Source: Tianweitania populi
Lineage (GTDB): Bacteria; Pseudomonadota; Alphaproteobacteria; Rhizobiales; Rhizobiaceae
Length of the DNA: 64,000 bases
Assembly (NCBI RefSeq): GCF_014652875.1
Contig: NZ_BMZQ01000001.1
Coordinates: 1,550,001 to 1,614,000, forward strand
Reading direction: 5' to 3'
Shown in pieces: positions 1-9,096 of this stretch; the stretch's first letter is position 1, and each line of letters begins with the position of its first letter. The translations under genes and the position numbers were made by a program. Under the pieces are notes generated by a model. The model worked only from the letters and a program-made list of their open reading frames with translations. It had not been told where the DNA came from and did no database searches.

Positions 1-85
1 CCGACACGATCGTGCCGACGCGGATATCGACCTTCTCGAAGTCGCCGAAGCTGATCTCCGGCAGACGTTCCTTGCCTGCCGACAT
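1..85 (-). CDS. CsaA-like tRNA-binding domain protein, N-terminal fragment
   Basis: The first 28 codons of a minus-strand gene run off the left edge of the window. The start ATG (85-83) overlaps the TGA of the upstream ybjN-like gene (TGATG), so translation is probably coupled. The visible residues include FGDFEKVDIRVGTIV, which is the typical opening of the tRNA_bind OB-fold family that contains the export chaperone CsaA and the C-terminal domain of methionyl-tRNA synthetase. Family members of this short type are about 110 residues and bind tRNA or unfolded precursor proteins in the cytoplasm. The rest of the gene is outside the window, so a longer protein cannot be excluded. Confidence 0.75.
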   Translation of the reverse strand, partial: MSAGKERLPEISFGDFEKVDIRVGTIVS

Positions 86-585
86 CAGGCGTTGCCCGCC
101 GTGTCAAAAAGGACGCCGGCCAACGCATCCTTGGCCGAGCTGTTCGACCACACAACGAAGCTGAAGGCCTGATAATAGCATTCGCAGGCTTCAAGCGCGC
201 TGGTGAGCAGCACTTCGACCTGCTGGATGTTGGGCTCGGCGCCGCCGCACAGAAGCAGCGACTGGCGGAACATGATCGCGCCTTCCTGTTCCCACAGATC
301 GAAATGGCCGAACAGCAACTGTTCGTTGATGAGCGACAGGAGGCGCAGGACCTCGAAAGTGCGCGCTTCCGGCACCTTCAGATCGAAAGCGCAGGCCAGG
401 TGAAGGGCTTCGAAATCCTCCATCCAGGAAAAGGAGACGTGGTAATCGGTCCAGCTGCCGGCAACGGAGATCGCGATCTCGTCGTCACCCGTGCGCTCGA
501 AGGACCAGTCATTGGTATGCGCGACCTGCTCGATGACGTCGACCGGATGGGAGTCGCGCGCCAGGTCCGCTGTTTGCAGATTCAT
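85..585 (-). CDS. YbjN domain-containing protein
   Basis: This is a 166-residue acidic cytoplasmic protein with the YbjN pattern: a mixed beta/alpha N-terminal half with SWTDYHVSFSW around residue 45, then helices rich in Leu and Glu. Members resemble type III secretion chaperones in fold and are often described as sensory-transduction-like, but the rhizobial copies have no proven role. I chose the ATG at 585 because AGGA lies six bases upstream; an in-frame start at 648 would add 21 residues of low-complexity Arg/Ser sequence. The gene overlaps the csaA-like gene by one base, suggesting one transcript. Function is not established. Confidence 0.8.
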   Translation of the reverse strand: MNLQTADLARDSHPVDVIEQVAHTNDWSFERTGDDEIAISVAGSWTDYHVSFSWMEDFEALHLACAFDLKVPEARTFEVLRLLSLINEQLLFGHFDLWEQEGAIMFRQSLLLCGGAEPNIQQVEVLLTSALEACECYYQAFSFVVWSNSSAKDALAGVLFDTAGNA

Positions 586-970
586 TGAGCGTCCTGTTTC
601 TCGGGATCGAGGCGCCTCGGCACCTCGCATAATAGGCTTACGCAACACGCGAAACGGTACGCTGGATGGGTCGAGAGAGGCTGCAACACTGCCACTATCC
701 GACCGGTCACTTGAGCGAGGCTGGATGCCCTTCTTCTTCGAGCGCTTCCATGCTGCCGTCTAACCTTCCCTGCTGCTGACCCCGTTCCGAATCATGCAGC
801 AGATTCAGTGTATTGATCGGGAGTCGCGCCACCAGCCTCTTTTTGTTTGAGCCCCCAGACAGGTGTGGAAACAAAAAAGAGGCCGCATCGCTGCGACCTC
901 TTAAGGGATTCTGCCGAAAGCACTTTCTCTGGACGAGGGGTTGTGGACAACCCCGGCGAGGAAAAGCCGG
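586..970. other. Intergenic region between ybjN-like and ubiK
   Basis: This stretch of about 385 bases holds no ORF with a ribosome binding site or a recognisable product. The only structure I can support is the minus-strand intrinsic terminator of ubiK near 871-902. The rest, toward 586, should contain the promoter of the ybjN-like gene, but I see no clear -35/-10 pair. Confidence 0.5.
871..902 (-). terminator. Rho-independent terminator downstream of ubiK
   Basis: Read on the minus strand, an 11-bp stem (arms 892-902 and 878-888, one G-U type mismatch, 3-4 nt loop) is followed directly by TTTTTTGT. It lies 70 bases after the ubiK stop codon, in the correct orientation to end that transcript. 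Confidence 0.85.
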
Positions 971-971
971 A

Positions 972-1295
972 TCAGCCGACGTTCGGCTCGGTTCCGAGCG
1001 TCACTGGACCAGAGTCGGACGCGGTGTCCGACGCGGACGTGGACGAAGCAAGCTTCGCTTCGAGCGCGTCGAGTCGCGCCGACAGGGCTTCGTTCTCGGC
1101 GCGCGCCTTGATCGCCATGTCGCGCATGGCCTCGAATTCCTCGCGCTTCACGATGTCCATGGAGTTCAGCATGCGTTCGGCCTGGGCACGAACAGCCGTT
1201 TCCACCTCGCGGCGCACGCCCTGTGCAGCGCCCGCAGCATCGGTCATCAGCTTGGCGAAATCGTCGAAGATGCGGTTCGGTCCGGTGGTGGTCAT
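972..1295 (-). CDS. ubiK: UbiK/YqiC (BMFP) accessory factor for ubiquinone biosynthesis
   Basis: This 107-residue protein has the UbiK/YqiC arrangement: an N-terminal amphipathic helix (RIFDDFAKLMTDAAGAAQ), the conserved V(K)REEFEAMRDMA segment near residue 50, and a C-terminal coiled coil (ENEALSARLDALEAKL) ending in a Ser/Asp-rich tail. In enterobacteria UbiK binds UbiJ and lipids and is needed for efficient aerobic ubiquinone synthesis; transfer of that role to this organism is by family. The ATG at 1295 has GGAG upstream; longer in-frame starts would run into the promoter region shared with lgt. It is divergent from lgt and followed by a strong terminator. Confidence 0.85.
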   Translation of the reverse strand: MTTTGPNRIFDDFAKLMTDAAGAAQGVRREVETAVRAQAERMLNSMDIVKREEFEAMRDMAIKARAENEALSARLDALEAKLASSTSASDTASDSGPVTLGTEPNVG

Positions 1296-1428
1296 AACAG
1301 GATCTCCAGTGTTGGTTTCGAAGTAGGACCCGCTCCGGCTGATTGCAAGACTAATGCGGGGGTGCTGCGCTTGACCGCATGCCGGGGCCTCTGCATGGTC
1401 GCCCGCGAATCTGCGGAAACTCCTTGCG

Positions 1429-2265
1429 ATGCCCATTAGCCTTTCGGCGCTTGCCTTCCCCAACATCGATCCTGTGGCGATCAATCTTGGGCCTGTGCCC
1501 ATCCATTGGTACGGCATCGGCTATGTCGTCAGCATCCTGTTGGGATGGTGGGTTTCCAAGCGTCTTGTGAGCCAGCCGAGCCTTTGGCGCAACGACACGC
1601 CTCCCTTGAAAGGCGAAGACCTCGACGACTTCCTGATGTGGGCAGCCCTGGGCATCGTGCTGGGCGGACGGCTCGGCTACATCCTGTTCTACGACCTGCC
1701 CATTTATCTCGCCGACCCCTCGCAGATCGTGGCGGTATGGCGCGGGGGCATGTCGTTTCATGGCGGGTTGCTCGGGGTCGTGCTGGCGATCATCGTCTTC
1801 ACGCGCAAGCGCAACATTCCGCTGTTTGGGCTGATCGACACGATGGCGGCCGTAGCGCCGATCGGCATCGGCATCGTTCGCATCGCCAACTTCATCAACC
1901 AGGAACTCTGGGGCAAGCCGACCGACGTGCCTTGGGCCGTGATCTTCCCGGCTGCCGGCCCTGAACCGCGACACCCCAGCCAGCTTTATGAAGCAGCACT
2001 CGAAGGGCTTGTGCTGTTCCTCGTGCTGTGGGTGCTTATCCATGTGTTCCGCAAGCTGAAGTCGCCCGGCTTCATCGGCGGCGCGTTTATTACCGGCTAC
2101 GGCATCAGCCGCATCATCGTGGAATTCTACCGCGTTCCTGACGCCCAACTCGGCTACCAGGTTGGGACGGACTGGATCACGCGCGGCATGATCCTGTCCC
2201 TGCCGATGGTGTTGATTGGCGTAATCGCGATGATCTGGGCAAGCCGGGTTTCCCGCCGGGCATGA
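1429..2265 (+). CDS. lgt: Prolipoprotein diacylglyceryl transferase
   Basis: Lgt is the inner-membrane enzyme that moves diacylglycerol from phosphatidylglycerol to the lipobox cysteine of prolipoproteins. The 278 residues show about seven hydrophobic segments and the family landmarks: PIHWYGIGY near residue 24, MSFHGG with His111, the Lgt signature [12 protein letters not shown] at 151-162 (Arg151 and the Asn/Glu cluster), and RHPSQLYEA at 181-189. Length is normal. It overlaps the next gene by four bases (ATGA), so lgt and the methyltransferase are probably co-translated. A lipoprotein substrate candidate is encoded at 5506. It is divergent from ubiK over a 133-base gap. Confidence 0.96.
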   Translation: MPISLSALAFPNIDPVAINLGPVPIHWYGIGYVVSILLGWWVSKRLVSQPSLWRNDTPPLKGEDLDDFLMWAALGIVLGGRLGYILFYDLPIYLADPSQIVAVWRGGMSFHGGLLGVVLAIIVFTRKRNIPLFGLIDTMAAVAPIGIGIVRIANFINQELWGKPTDVPWAVIFPAAGPEPRHPSQLYEAALEGLVLFLVLWVLIHVFRKLKSPGFIGGAFITGYGISRIIVEFYRVPDAQLGYQVGTDWITRGMILSLPMVLIGVIAMIWASRVSRRA

Positions 2266-3344
2266 GCGGGCTGACGAAGCGTCTGCGGGCGCTGATCGCC
2301 ACGAACGGGCCGATTTCGGTGTCCGACTACATGGCGATCTGTTTGTTCGATCCGGAACACGGTTACTACACGACGCGCGAACCGTTTGGGCAGGCCGGGG
2401 ACTTCACGACCGCGCCTGAGATCAGCCAGATGTTCGGCGAGCTGATCGGCGCCTGGGTGCTGGCAACGTGGCAGGCGCTTGGCGCGCCTTCACCCGTGAC
2501 GCTGGCTGAGATCGGGCCAGGACGCGGCACGCTGATGAAGGACATGCTGCGCACGCTGCGCCGCCTTCAGCCGGCGTTTTGCGAGCAAGCGACAATTGCG
2601 TTGGTGGAAACAAGCCCACGGTTGCGCGCAGTGCAGCGCGAGACGCTTTCGGCCTTCGACTTGCCGCTCCGCTGGCATGACGACGTTGCAGAACTGCCGA
2701 AGCAGCCTTTGATCCTGATCGGCAATGAGCTGTTCGACGCCGTGCCGATCCGGCAATTCGTGAAGGTTGAAGGCGCGTGGCGCGAGCGGCTGCTTGCGCT
2801 GGGTGAGGATGACGATCTAAGCTTCGTTGCCGGACCGGGCATGCCGGATGCGGCACTGTTGCCGGACGATGCCATGCAGGCACCGGACGGTTCGATTGCG
2901 GAACTCGCACCCGCCCGCAGCGCCATCATGGCCGCGATCGCCGCGCATCTTGCGGTTCATGGCGGTGCCGGTCTGTTCCTCGACTATGGCTACCTCAAGC
3001 CAGCAGTCGGCGACACGCTGCAGGCGCTGCGCAAGCATGCCTTCGCGGATGTGCTGGCGGAACCGGGGGAAGCGGATCTCACCGCGCATGTGGATTTTGC
3101 CGCGCTGGCCGCTGTTGCTGAAACAGCCGGGCTGAAGGCGCATCTGACCACGCAGGGCGACTTCCTCCTGGCGGTCGGCCTACTTCAGCGCGCGGGCCAG
3201 CTGGGTGCCGCGCTGGATGAAACGGGACAGCAGGCGATCCGCGATGCGGTGGAGCGGCTGGCAGGACCAGACCAGATGGGCGAGCTGTTCAAGGTGCTGG
3301 CCATCACCCCGCCCAGACTTGCGCCGGCCGGCTTCGGGCGCTAG
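2262..3344 (+). CDS. SAM-dependent methyltransferase of the MidA/NDUFAF7 family
   Basis: This 360-residue class I methyltransferase belongs to the family of mitochondrial MidA/NDUFAF7, which dimethylates an arginine of complex I subunit NDUFS2. Visible features are the N-terminal segment [38 protein letters not shown]-type pattern (residues 17-52), the SAM motif EIGPGRGTL around residue 87, and [15 protein letters not shown] around residue 150, all characteristic of the family. The bacterial substrate is not proven. Translation starts within the lgt stop (ATGA), and a 108-base gap separates it from pgeF. The lgt-midA-pgeF order is common in rhizobia. Confidence 0.88.
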   Translation: MSGLTKRLRALIATNGPISVSDYMAICLFDPEHGYYTTREPFGQAGDFTTAPEISQMFGELIGAWVLATWQALGAPSPVTLAEIGPGRGTLMKDMLRTLRRLQPAFCEQATIALVETSPRLRAVQRETLSAFDLPLRWHDDVAELPKQPLILIGNELFDAVPIRQFVKVEGAWRERLLALGEDDDLSFVAGPGMPDAALLPDDAMQAPDGSIAELAPARSAIMAAIAAHLAVHGGAGLFLDYGYLKPAVGDTLQALRKHAFADVLAEPGEADLTAHVDFAALAAVAETAGLKAHLTTQGDFLLAVGLLQRAGQLGAALDETGQQAIRDAVERLAGPDQMGELFKVLAITPPRLAPAGFGR

Positions 3345-3452
3345 GGGCTCCTCCCCAATTGACTTGACGCTTTCCCTGCCGCACGATTCAGCAGCCCTGC
3401 TTCACCCCGGACAAAGCCGGCCACCCCTTTCAATCAGCCCAGCGAACCTCTC

Positions 3453-4250
3453 ATGATGCCAGTTCAAACCCGGCCTGAGCCGATCCGGTCTGCCTTGCTC
3501 GATGAAACGGCGGGCAGCGCGATCCGTCACGGCTTCTTCACGCGTGTCGGCGGCGTGTCGAAAGGGATCTACGAGGGTCTGAACATCGGCCTTGGCTCGG
3601 ACGACGATCAGGACGCCGTGCGCGAAAACCGCCGCCGCCTCGCCGCCTGGTTCAACCGCGAGGAGGACGCGCTGGTCAGTCCGCACCAGATCCATTCACC
3701 CGAGGCGATCATCGTCGACGGTCCGTTTGATGGCGCGCGCCCAAAGGCCGACGCCGTGGTAACCGCGACGCCCGGCGTGTTGATCGCCATCGCCACGGCC
3801 GATTGCGGGCCGATTCTTTATGCCGACGCGCAAGCCGGCGTGATCGGTGCCGCCCATGCCGGCTGGAAGGGCGCGCTGACCGGCGTGCTGGAAGACACGA
3901 TCGTCAAAATGGAATCGCTAGGCGCAAGCCGCGAGCGGATCACTGCCGTGCTTGGGCCGTCGATCAGCGCAGCCAATTACGAGGTTGGGCCCGAACTCGT
4001 GGCGCGCTTCGTGGATGCAGATCCGGAAAATGTCCGCTATTTCGGCGCTTCGCCGAATCCCGGCCATGCGCTGTTTGATCTGAACACCTATACGGTCGAC
4101 CGCCTTCGCCGCACCGGCGTGCAGGCCGAGGCGCTATACCGCTGCACCTATGCCGAGGAAGAGCTGTTCTTCTCGTACCGGCGCACAACACATCGCGGCG
4201 AGCCTGATTATGGCCGCCAGATATCCGCAATCATGCTGGAGCAACGTTGA
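3453..4250 (+). CDS. pgeF: Peptidoglycan editing factor PgeF (laccase-domain, YfiH family)
   Basis: This 265-residue member of the Cu-oxidase_4/YfiH family carries the three metal-site motifs: HQIHS near residue 78, TADCGPI near 115 and AHAGWKG near 132, preceded by HGFFTRVGGVS at 26-36 and followed by GPSISAANYEVG. In E. coli YfiH removes UDP-MurNAc-L-Ser precursors to keep L-Ala in peptidoglycan; relatives were called polyphenol oxidases or purine nucleoside hydrolases. Two adjacent ATG codons open the gene and either could be used. Its TGA overlaps the ATG of the next gene (TGATG), indicating a coupled pair. Confidence 0.9.
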   Translation: MMPVQTRPEPIRSALLDETAGSAIRHGFFTRVGGVSKGIYEGLNIGLGSDDDQDAVRENRRRLAAWFNREEDALVSPHQIHSPEAIIVDGPFDGARPKADAVVTATPGVLIAIATADCGPILYADAQAGVIGAAHAGWKGALTGVLEDTIVKMESLGASRERITAVLGPSISAANYEVGPELVARFVDADPENVRYFGASPNPGHALFDLNTYTVDRLRRTGVQAEALYRCTYAEEELFFSYRRTTHRGEPDYGRQISAIMLEQR

Positions 4251-5404
4251 TGGCCCTTCATTTCGAAAAGAGCGAATACGATGCGCGGCGCGACCGGCTC
4301 ATCGCCGAGATGGGCACCGCCAAGATCGATGCGCTGCTGATCTTTGCGCAGGAAAGCATGTATTGGCTGACCGGCTTCGACACGTTCGGCTACTGCTTCT
4401 TCCAGTGCCTGGTGCTGAAATCCGACGGCTCGATGGTGCTTTTGACGCGCTCCGCCGATCTGCGGCAGGCGCGCCACACGTCCACCATCGACAACATCAC
4501 GCTCTGGACCGACCGCGCCGGCTCCGACCCGACGCTCGATCTGCGTAACCTCCTCAACGATCTCGATTTACTCGGCGCGCAGATCGGCGTGGAATATGAC
4601 ACGCACGGCCTGACCGGCTTCAACGGTCGCCGCCTGGACGAGCAGTTGCAGACCTTCGGCAAGATCCTGGATGCCTCCGCGATCATTCCGCGCTTGCGGC
4701 AGGTGAAGAGCCCGGCCGAGATCAAGAAGGCCGAACGTGCCGCCGAACTCAGCGACGATGCGCTCGATGCTGCCCTGCCCCTCATCAAGTCCGGCGCCGA
4801 TGAAGGCGCGATCCTGGCAGCGATGCAGGGTGCGATCTTCACCGGCGGCGGCGATTATCCCGCCAACGAGTTCATCATCGGCTCCGGCGCCGACGCGCTT
4901 CTGTGCCGCTACAAGGCGGGGCGCCGCACGCTGTCGACGCAGGACCAGCTGACGCTGGAATGGGCCGGCGTTTTCCACCACTATCATGCGCCGATGATGC
5001 GCACGGTTCTGGTCGGCGAGGCGACCGCCCGTCATCAGGAGTTGTTCGAAGCGGCCGAAGACGCGTTGCTGGCCGTGGAAGAAGCGATGATCCCCGGCAA
5101 CACGTTTGGCGACGTGTTCGACGCCCACTCCAAGGTCATGGAAGCGCATGAGTTGACCCGCCATCGCTTGAACGCCTGCGGTTATTCGGTTGGCGCGCGC
5201 TTCAGCCCGTCCTGGATGGACATGCCGATGTTCTACCAGGCCAACCCCGAGCCGATCGTGCCGGACATGACGCTGTTCGCGCATATGATCATCATGGATT
5301 CCGACACCAACACAGCCATGACGCTCGGACGCACCTATCTAACGACCGACGCGGCACCCCGCTCGCTGTCGCGCCACGGGCTTGACCTCATCATCAGGAG
5401 CTAA
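4250..5404 (+). CDS. M24-fold (Xaa-Pro dipeptidase/creatinase-like) protein lacking metal ligands
   Basis: This 384-residue protein has the creatinase N-terminal domain (about 10-140) and a pita-bread M24 domain (about 155-375). In metallopeptidases of this fold the first metal ligands lie in a DxGxxxxxxxxDxTRT motif and a later HGxG. Here the corresponding stretches read EWAGVFHHYHAPMMRT and CGYSVGARFSP, so the aspartates and the ligand histidine are absent, as in creatinase and ectoine hydrolase DoeA, which work without metal. A C-N hydrolase of a small substrate is therefore more likely than a dipeptidase. The ATG at 4250 overlaps the pgeF stop; a TTG one codon earlier is a less likely start. 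Confidence 0.82.
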   Translation: MALHFEKSEYDARRDRLIAEMGTAKIDALLIFAQESMYWLTGFDTFGYCFFQCLVLKSDGSMVLLTRSADLRQARHTSTIDNITLWTDRAGSDPTLDLRNLLNDLDLLGAQIGVEYDTHGLTGFNGRRLDEQLQTFGKILDASAIIPRLRQVKSPAEIKKAERAAELSDDALDAALPLIKSGADEGAILAAMQGAIFTGGGDYPANEFIIGSGADALLCRYKAGRRTLSTQDQLTLEWAGVFHHYHAPMMRTVLVGEATARHQELFEAAEDALLAVEEAMIPGNTFGDVFDAHSKVMEAHELTRHRLNACGYSVGARFSPSWMDMPMFYQANPEPIVPDMTLFAHMIIMDSDTNTAMTLGRTYLTTDAAPRSLSRHGLDLIIRS

Positions 5405-5444
5405 GAGCGGCTTAACCATCTTCGGCACCGACCCCGCCGCTCTT
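5403..5444 (+). terminator. Possible terminator after the lgt-pgeF-M24 gene run
   Basis: A 9-bp perfect inverted repeat (AAGAGCGGC at 5403-5411 and its complement at 5436-5444, 24-nt loop) starts at the stop codon of the M24-fold gene. Only two T residues follow, so it is either a weak or Rho-assisted terminator or an mRNA 3'-end stabiliser. Confidence 0.45.
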
Positions 5445-5505
5445 CCATCAGGAAGTGTTTAGGTAAGGACTCCGACCCTATCCTCTTCGCGACGGAAGGG
5501 GACCC

Positions 5506-6333
5506 ATGGTCAACAGCCGAAACATAGCCGCACTGGTTCTGGCCCTCACGACGATGGCCGGCTGCAGCATGTCGGATCATCCGATCCCGCCGCTGGATGT
5601 CGGGTCGAGCGGGTCAGTGCTCAGCATGAACGAGTCCGACAGCGGCTCTGATTATGACCGTGCCGATGCAGCGCCACTACGCGAGTCGGCCTATCCCCGC
5701 GATGACGGCTCCGTATCACGCGTGCGCGTGCCGCCGGCCTATGTTGGCGGCGGCGGCTCATCCCGCAGCGATGATGACGGCCGCAACGTCGCCTATGCCG
5801 GCCAAAGCGACCAATCCTATGACGAGCGCCATCGTGGCGGTGCGCGCACGCTGGAAGCCCAGGCAGCAAGGCTCGACCCACCGCGCTCAGCCGTGCGCGA
5901 ACCCTTGACACCCATGCGCGAAGCCGAGCCGGTTGAACGCGAGCCTGAAGTCGCCGCCCTGCCCTCCGGCCCCGCCCGCATCGCCTTGGCCGAAGTCAGC
6001 GGCGTCGGCGTCGATGCCGCGCAGCCCCTTGCCGTCCGCTTCGGTGCGCAGGCCAAGGCACACGGTCTCGCCTTCACCGCCGCCTCGGACAAAACGGCGA
6101 CGCATGTCATGAAGGGCTACTTCACGGTCGGCGAGCAAAACGGTCGTACGATGGTGAATTATGTCTGGGACATCAGCGATCGATCCGGCAAGCGCCTGCA
6201 TCGCATCCAGGGCAGCGAGCCCGGCGGCGGCGCAGGTTCGGGTTGGGAAAGCGTGAAGCCGGCTGCCATGCAGGCGATTGCCGATCGCTCGATCGAAGAA
6301 ACGGCGCGCTTTATTGAGGCTCAAAACGGCTGA
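5506..6333 (+). CDS. Putative lipoprotein, conserved in rhizobia
   Basis: A 275-residue protein opens with a signal peptide and a lipobox (TTMAGC, Cys20), so it is predicted to be lipid-anchored by Lgt/LspA in the envelope. Residues 30-160 are low-complexity, rich in Ser, Asp, Arg and Pro, probably disordered. The C-terminal 110 residues (from about PSGPARIALAEVSG) look folded, with beta-rich ATHVMKGYFTVGEQNGRTMVNYVWDISDRSG. I recognise no enzymatic motif. The start has a strong GGAAGGGG ribosome site. The gene stands alone between the M24 gene and prs. Confidence 0.75.
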   Translation: MVNSRNIAALVLALTTMAGCSMSDHPIPPLDVGSSGSVLSMNESDSGSDYDRADAAPLRESAYPRDDGSVSRVRVPPAYVGGGGSSRSDDDGRNVAYAGQSDQSYDERHRGGARTLEAQAARLDPPRSAVREPLTPMREAEPVEREPEVAALPSGPARIALAEVSGVGVDAAQPLAVRFGAQAKAHGLAFTAASDKTATHVMKGYFTVGEQNGRTMVNYVWDISDRSGKRLHRIQGSEPGGGAGSGWESVKPAAMQAIADRSIEETARFIEAQNG

Positions 6334-6471
6334 TCTTGCCTCCCGCACAACGCTTTTTTGGGATTAACTTTCGATATGCGTCACAGCACGGGTTGCAATG
6401 CGCGGTCTGACCGGTAAAAGCCCCGTCATCCAACTCCGGCAAGCGCTCGGTTGTAAGATCAAGGACTGGCG

Positions 6472-7404
6472 ATGAAGCTTTTTGCGGGCAACTCCAACAG
6501 GATCCTTGCCGAAGCGGTCGCCCGCTATCTCAATGTTCCACTCGGCAAAGCCAGCGTTCGCCGTTTCGCGGACCAGGAAATCTTCGTCGAGATTCAGGAA
6601 AACGTGCGCGGCGAGGACGTCTTCGTTCTTCAGTCGACGTCCTATCCGACCAACGACCACCTGATGGAACTGCTGATCATGATCGACGCGTTCCGTCGCT
6701 CATCGGCGCGCCGCATCACGGCAGTGATTCCCTATTTCGGCTATGCCCGGCAAGACCGTCGCGCTTCGGGCCGCACGCCGATCTCGGCCAAGCTTGTCGC
6801 CAATCTCATCACGCAGGCCGGTGCCGACCGCGTTCTAACCATGGATCTCCATGCCGGCCAGATCCAAGGCTTCTTCGATATCCCGACCGACAACCTATTT
6901 GCGGTTCCGGTCATGTCGCGCGACGTCAAACAAACCTATGCCTCGTCCAAGCTCACCATCGTGTCGCCGGATGTCGGCGGCGTGGTGCGCGCTCGTGCGC
7001 TGGCCAAGCGCGTCGATGCCTCGCTCGCCATCGTCGACAAGCGCCGCGAGCGCCCGGGTGAGTCGGAAGTCATGAACATCATCGGCGATGTCGAAGGCGC
7101 TGATTGCCTGCTTTACGACGACATCGTCGATTCGGGCGGCACGCTCTGCAACGCGGCCGACGCGCTACTCGCCAACGGCGCCAACAGCGTCACCGCCTAT
7201 ATCACCCATGGCGTTCTATCCGGCGGTGCTGCCGATCGGATCGCACAGTCGAAGCTGAAGGAACTGGTGATCACCGATTCCATCCAGCCGACATCGAGCG
7301 TCGAAGCCGCCCACAATATCCGCGTGCTCACCATCGCCGACCTGATCGGCGAAGCCATCTCGCGCACGGCAACGGAAGAAAGCGTGTCGAGCCTGTTCGA
7401 CTAG
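6472..7404 (+). CDS. prs: Ribose-phosphate pyrophosphokinase (PRPP synthetase)
   Basis: Prs makes 5-phosphoribosyl 1-pyrophosphate from ribose 5-phosphate and ATP, feeding purine, pyrimidine, His, Trp and NAD synthesis; apt and trpE(G) elsewhere in this window depend on its product. The 310 residues match the usual length. Visible motifs are the ATP site [12 protein letters not shown] near residue 88, the metal/ribose loop [14 protein letters not shown] near 125, the flexible KRRERPGES loop near 192, and the PRPP-binding loop [13 protein letters not shown] near 211. AAGGA lies eight bases before the ATG. No operon partner: the VOC gene begins 18 bases later and may be co-transcribed. Confidence 0.97.
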   Translation: MKLFAGNSNRILAEAVARYLNVPLGKASVRRFADQEIFVEIQENVRGEDVFVLQSTSYPTNDHLMELLIMIDAFRRSSARRITAVIPYFGYARQDRRASGRTPISAKLVANLITQAGADRVLTMDLHAGQIQGFFDIPTDNLFAVPVMSRDVKQTYASSKLTIVSPDVGGVVRARALAKRVDASLAIVDKRRERPGESEVMNIIGDVEGADCLLYDDIVDSGGTLCNAADALLANGANSVTAYITHGVLSGGAADRIAQSKLKELVITDSIQPTSSVEAAHNIRVLTIADLIGEAISRTATEESVSSLFD

Positions 7405-7422
7405 GAAAAAAGCGAGGCCGGA

Positions 7423-7791
7423 ATGTCCCTTGGGCGCACTATGCCGATCCTGCGGATGTTCGACATTGCCAAAGCCCGCGAGTTTTATGTCGACTTTCTC
7501 GGTTTTGAAGTTGCCTGGGAACATCGCTTTGCCCCCGATCTACCGCTCTACATGGCGGTTCAGCGCGACAGTGTTGAGCTTCATCTGAGCGAACATCACG
7601 GTGATGCGACGCCGGGTTCGGCTGTTCGTATTGCGGTCACCGAGATCGAAGCGCTCCATGCCGACTTGCTTTCGAAGAATTACGGCTTCATGCGCCCCGG
7701 TCTGGAAACGCAGCCTTGGGGACTTCGCGAAGTCGCGGTGACCGATCCATTCGGCAATCGCCTGATCTTCTTCGAGCCTGCGAGCGTCTGA
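7423..7791 (+). CDS. VOC/glyoxalase-superfamily protein (bleomycin-resistance-like)
   Basis: A 122-residue single-domain vicinal-oxygen-chelate protein: MPILRMFDIAKAREFYVDFLGFEV near the start, RDSVELHLSEHHGD in the middle and REVAVTDPFGNRLIFFEP at the end fit the glyoxalase superfamily fold. Such small members act as dimers in binding or detoxification of small molecules; the substrate cannot be told from sequence. It follows prs by 18 bases. Confidence 0.82.
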   Translation: MSLGRTMPILRMFDIAKAREFYVDFLGFEVAWEHRFAPDLPLYMAVQRDSVELHLSEHHGDATPGSAVRIAVTEIEALHADLLSKNYGFMRPGLETQPWGLREVAVTDPFGNRLIFFEPASV

Positions 7792-7881
7792 CTGGACCAA
7801 CGATTAAACTGCCGCCTGAGCTTGGTCGCATCAGCCAAGCCAGCTAAAGCGGGGTTGTCGTAACGTTCAGGGTCACCCCGC

Positions 7882-9096
7882 ATGAGCCAGTCGCAAACGA
7901 TCAGCTTGGCGGAGACCGCCCAGACCACGACCTTCAGCATCATCCTGGCGGTCAGCTTCTGTCATTTCCTGAACGACCTGATGCAGACCCTGCTGGCGTC
8001 GATCTATCCGCTGTTGAAGCGCGATTACGGTCTCGACTTTTGGCAGATCGGCTTGCTGACCATGGCGTTCCAAGTCACGGCGTCGTTGTTGCAGCCGGTG
8101 ATCGGCCTTTACACCGACAAGCGCCCGCTGCCCTATTCGCTGCCTGTGGGCATGGCATCGACGCTGGTCGGCCTGTTCATCCTGGCCTATGCCGGCAGCT
8201 ACCTGTTCCTGCTGCTCGGCGCCTGCATGATCGGTTTGGGCTCGGCGATCTTCCACCCGGAATCCTCGCGCGTGGCACGCATGGCATCAGGTGGACGCTA
8301 TGGCCTGGCGCAATCCGTATTCCAGGTCGGCGGCAATTTCGGCTCGGCAGTCGGACCGCTGCTTGCGGCCTTTATCGTCGTGCCACGCGGGCAAGGCAGC
8401 GTTGCCTGGTTCTCCGCAGCGGCTTTCATCGGCATGATCGTGCTATGGCAGGTGAGCAGTTGGTATAGCGGCGTGCATCGCGCTTCCGCGGGGCGCGCTG
8501 CTCCCAACTTCACCCTGCCCTTTCCGCGCGGCCGCACGCAATCAGCACTGGTGGTTCTGGCGCTGCTCGTTTTTACCAAGAACATCTACAATGCCAGCTT
8601 CGCCAGCTATTACACCTTCTATGTCATCGAGCGCTTTCAGGTGTCCGTGCAGGATGCGCAGCTGATGCTGTTCGTGTTCTTGGGAGCGGCAGCCGTTGGC
8701 ACCGTGATCGGCGGTCCGATGGGCGACCGCTACGGCTCGAAAGCCGTGATCTGGTTCTCCATCCTAGGCGTCCTGCCTTTCACGCTGGCGCTACCTTATG
8801 TCGGGTTCGAAGCAACGATCGTCTTGTCGGCTATCATCGGCCTGGTCCTGTCCTCGGCCTTCCCCGCCATCGTCGTCTTTGCGCAGGAACTGGTGCCCGG
8901 TCGCGTCGGCATGATCGCCGGCATTTTCTTCGGCTTCGCCTTCGGCATGGGCGGCATCGCGGCAGCCGTGCTCGGCACGATCGCCGATGCAAAGGGCATC
9001 ACCTTCGTCTACCAGATCTGCTCCTACCTGCCGCTGCTCGGTCTCCTGACCGTGTTTCTGCCGGACATGAAGGAGGCTCATGCCCGGGCTTCATAG
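7882..9096 (+). CDS. MFS transporter, fosmidomycin-resistance (Fsr) family
   Basis: A 404-residue, 12-helix major-facilitator protein. The Fsr-type signature is visible in the first half: SFCHFLNDLMQTLLASIYPLLK at helix 1, DFWQIGLL, and FHPESSRVARMASGGR followed by GLAQSVFQVGGNFGSA. Fsr in E. coli is a proton-driven efflux pump for fosmidomycin; the natural substrate here is unknown. The 3' end overlaps the convergent parE gene by six bases. Confidence 0.9.
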   Translation: MSQSQTISLAETAQTTTFSIILAVSFCHFLNDLMQTLLASIYPLLKRDYGLDFWQIGLLTMAFQVTASLLQPVIGLYTDKRPLPYSLPVGMASTLVGLFILAYAGSYLFLLLGACMIGLGSAIFHPESSRVARMASGGRYGLAQSVFQVGGNFGSAVGPLLAAFIVVPRGQGSVAWFSAAAFIGMIVLWQVSSWYSGVHRASAGRAAPNFTLPFPRGRTQSALVVLALLVFTKNIYNASFASYYTFYVIERFQVSVQDAQLMLFVFLGAAAVGTVIGGPMGDRYGSKAVIWFSILGVLPFTLALPYVGFEATIVLSAIIGLVLSSAFPAIVVFAQELVPGRVGMIAGIFFGFAFGMGGIAAAVLGTIADAKGITFVYQICSYLPLLGLLTVFLPDMKEAHARAS

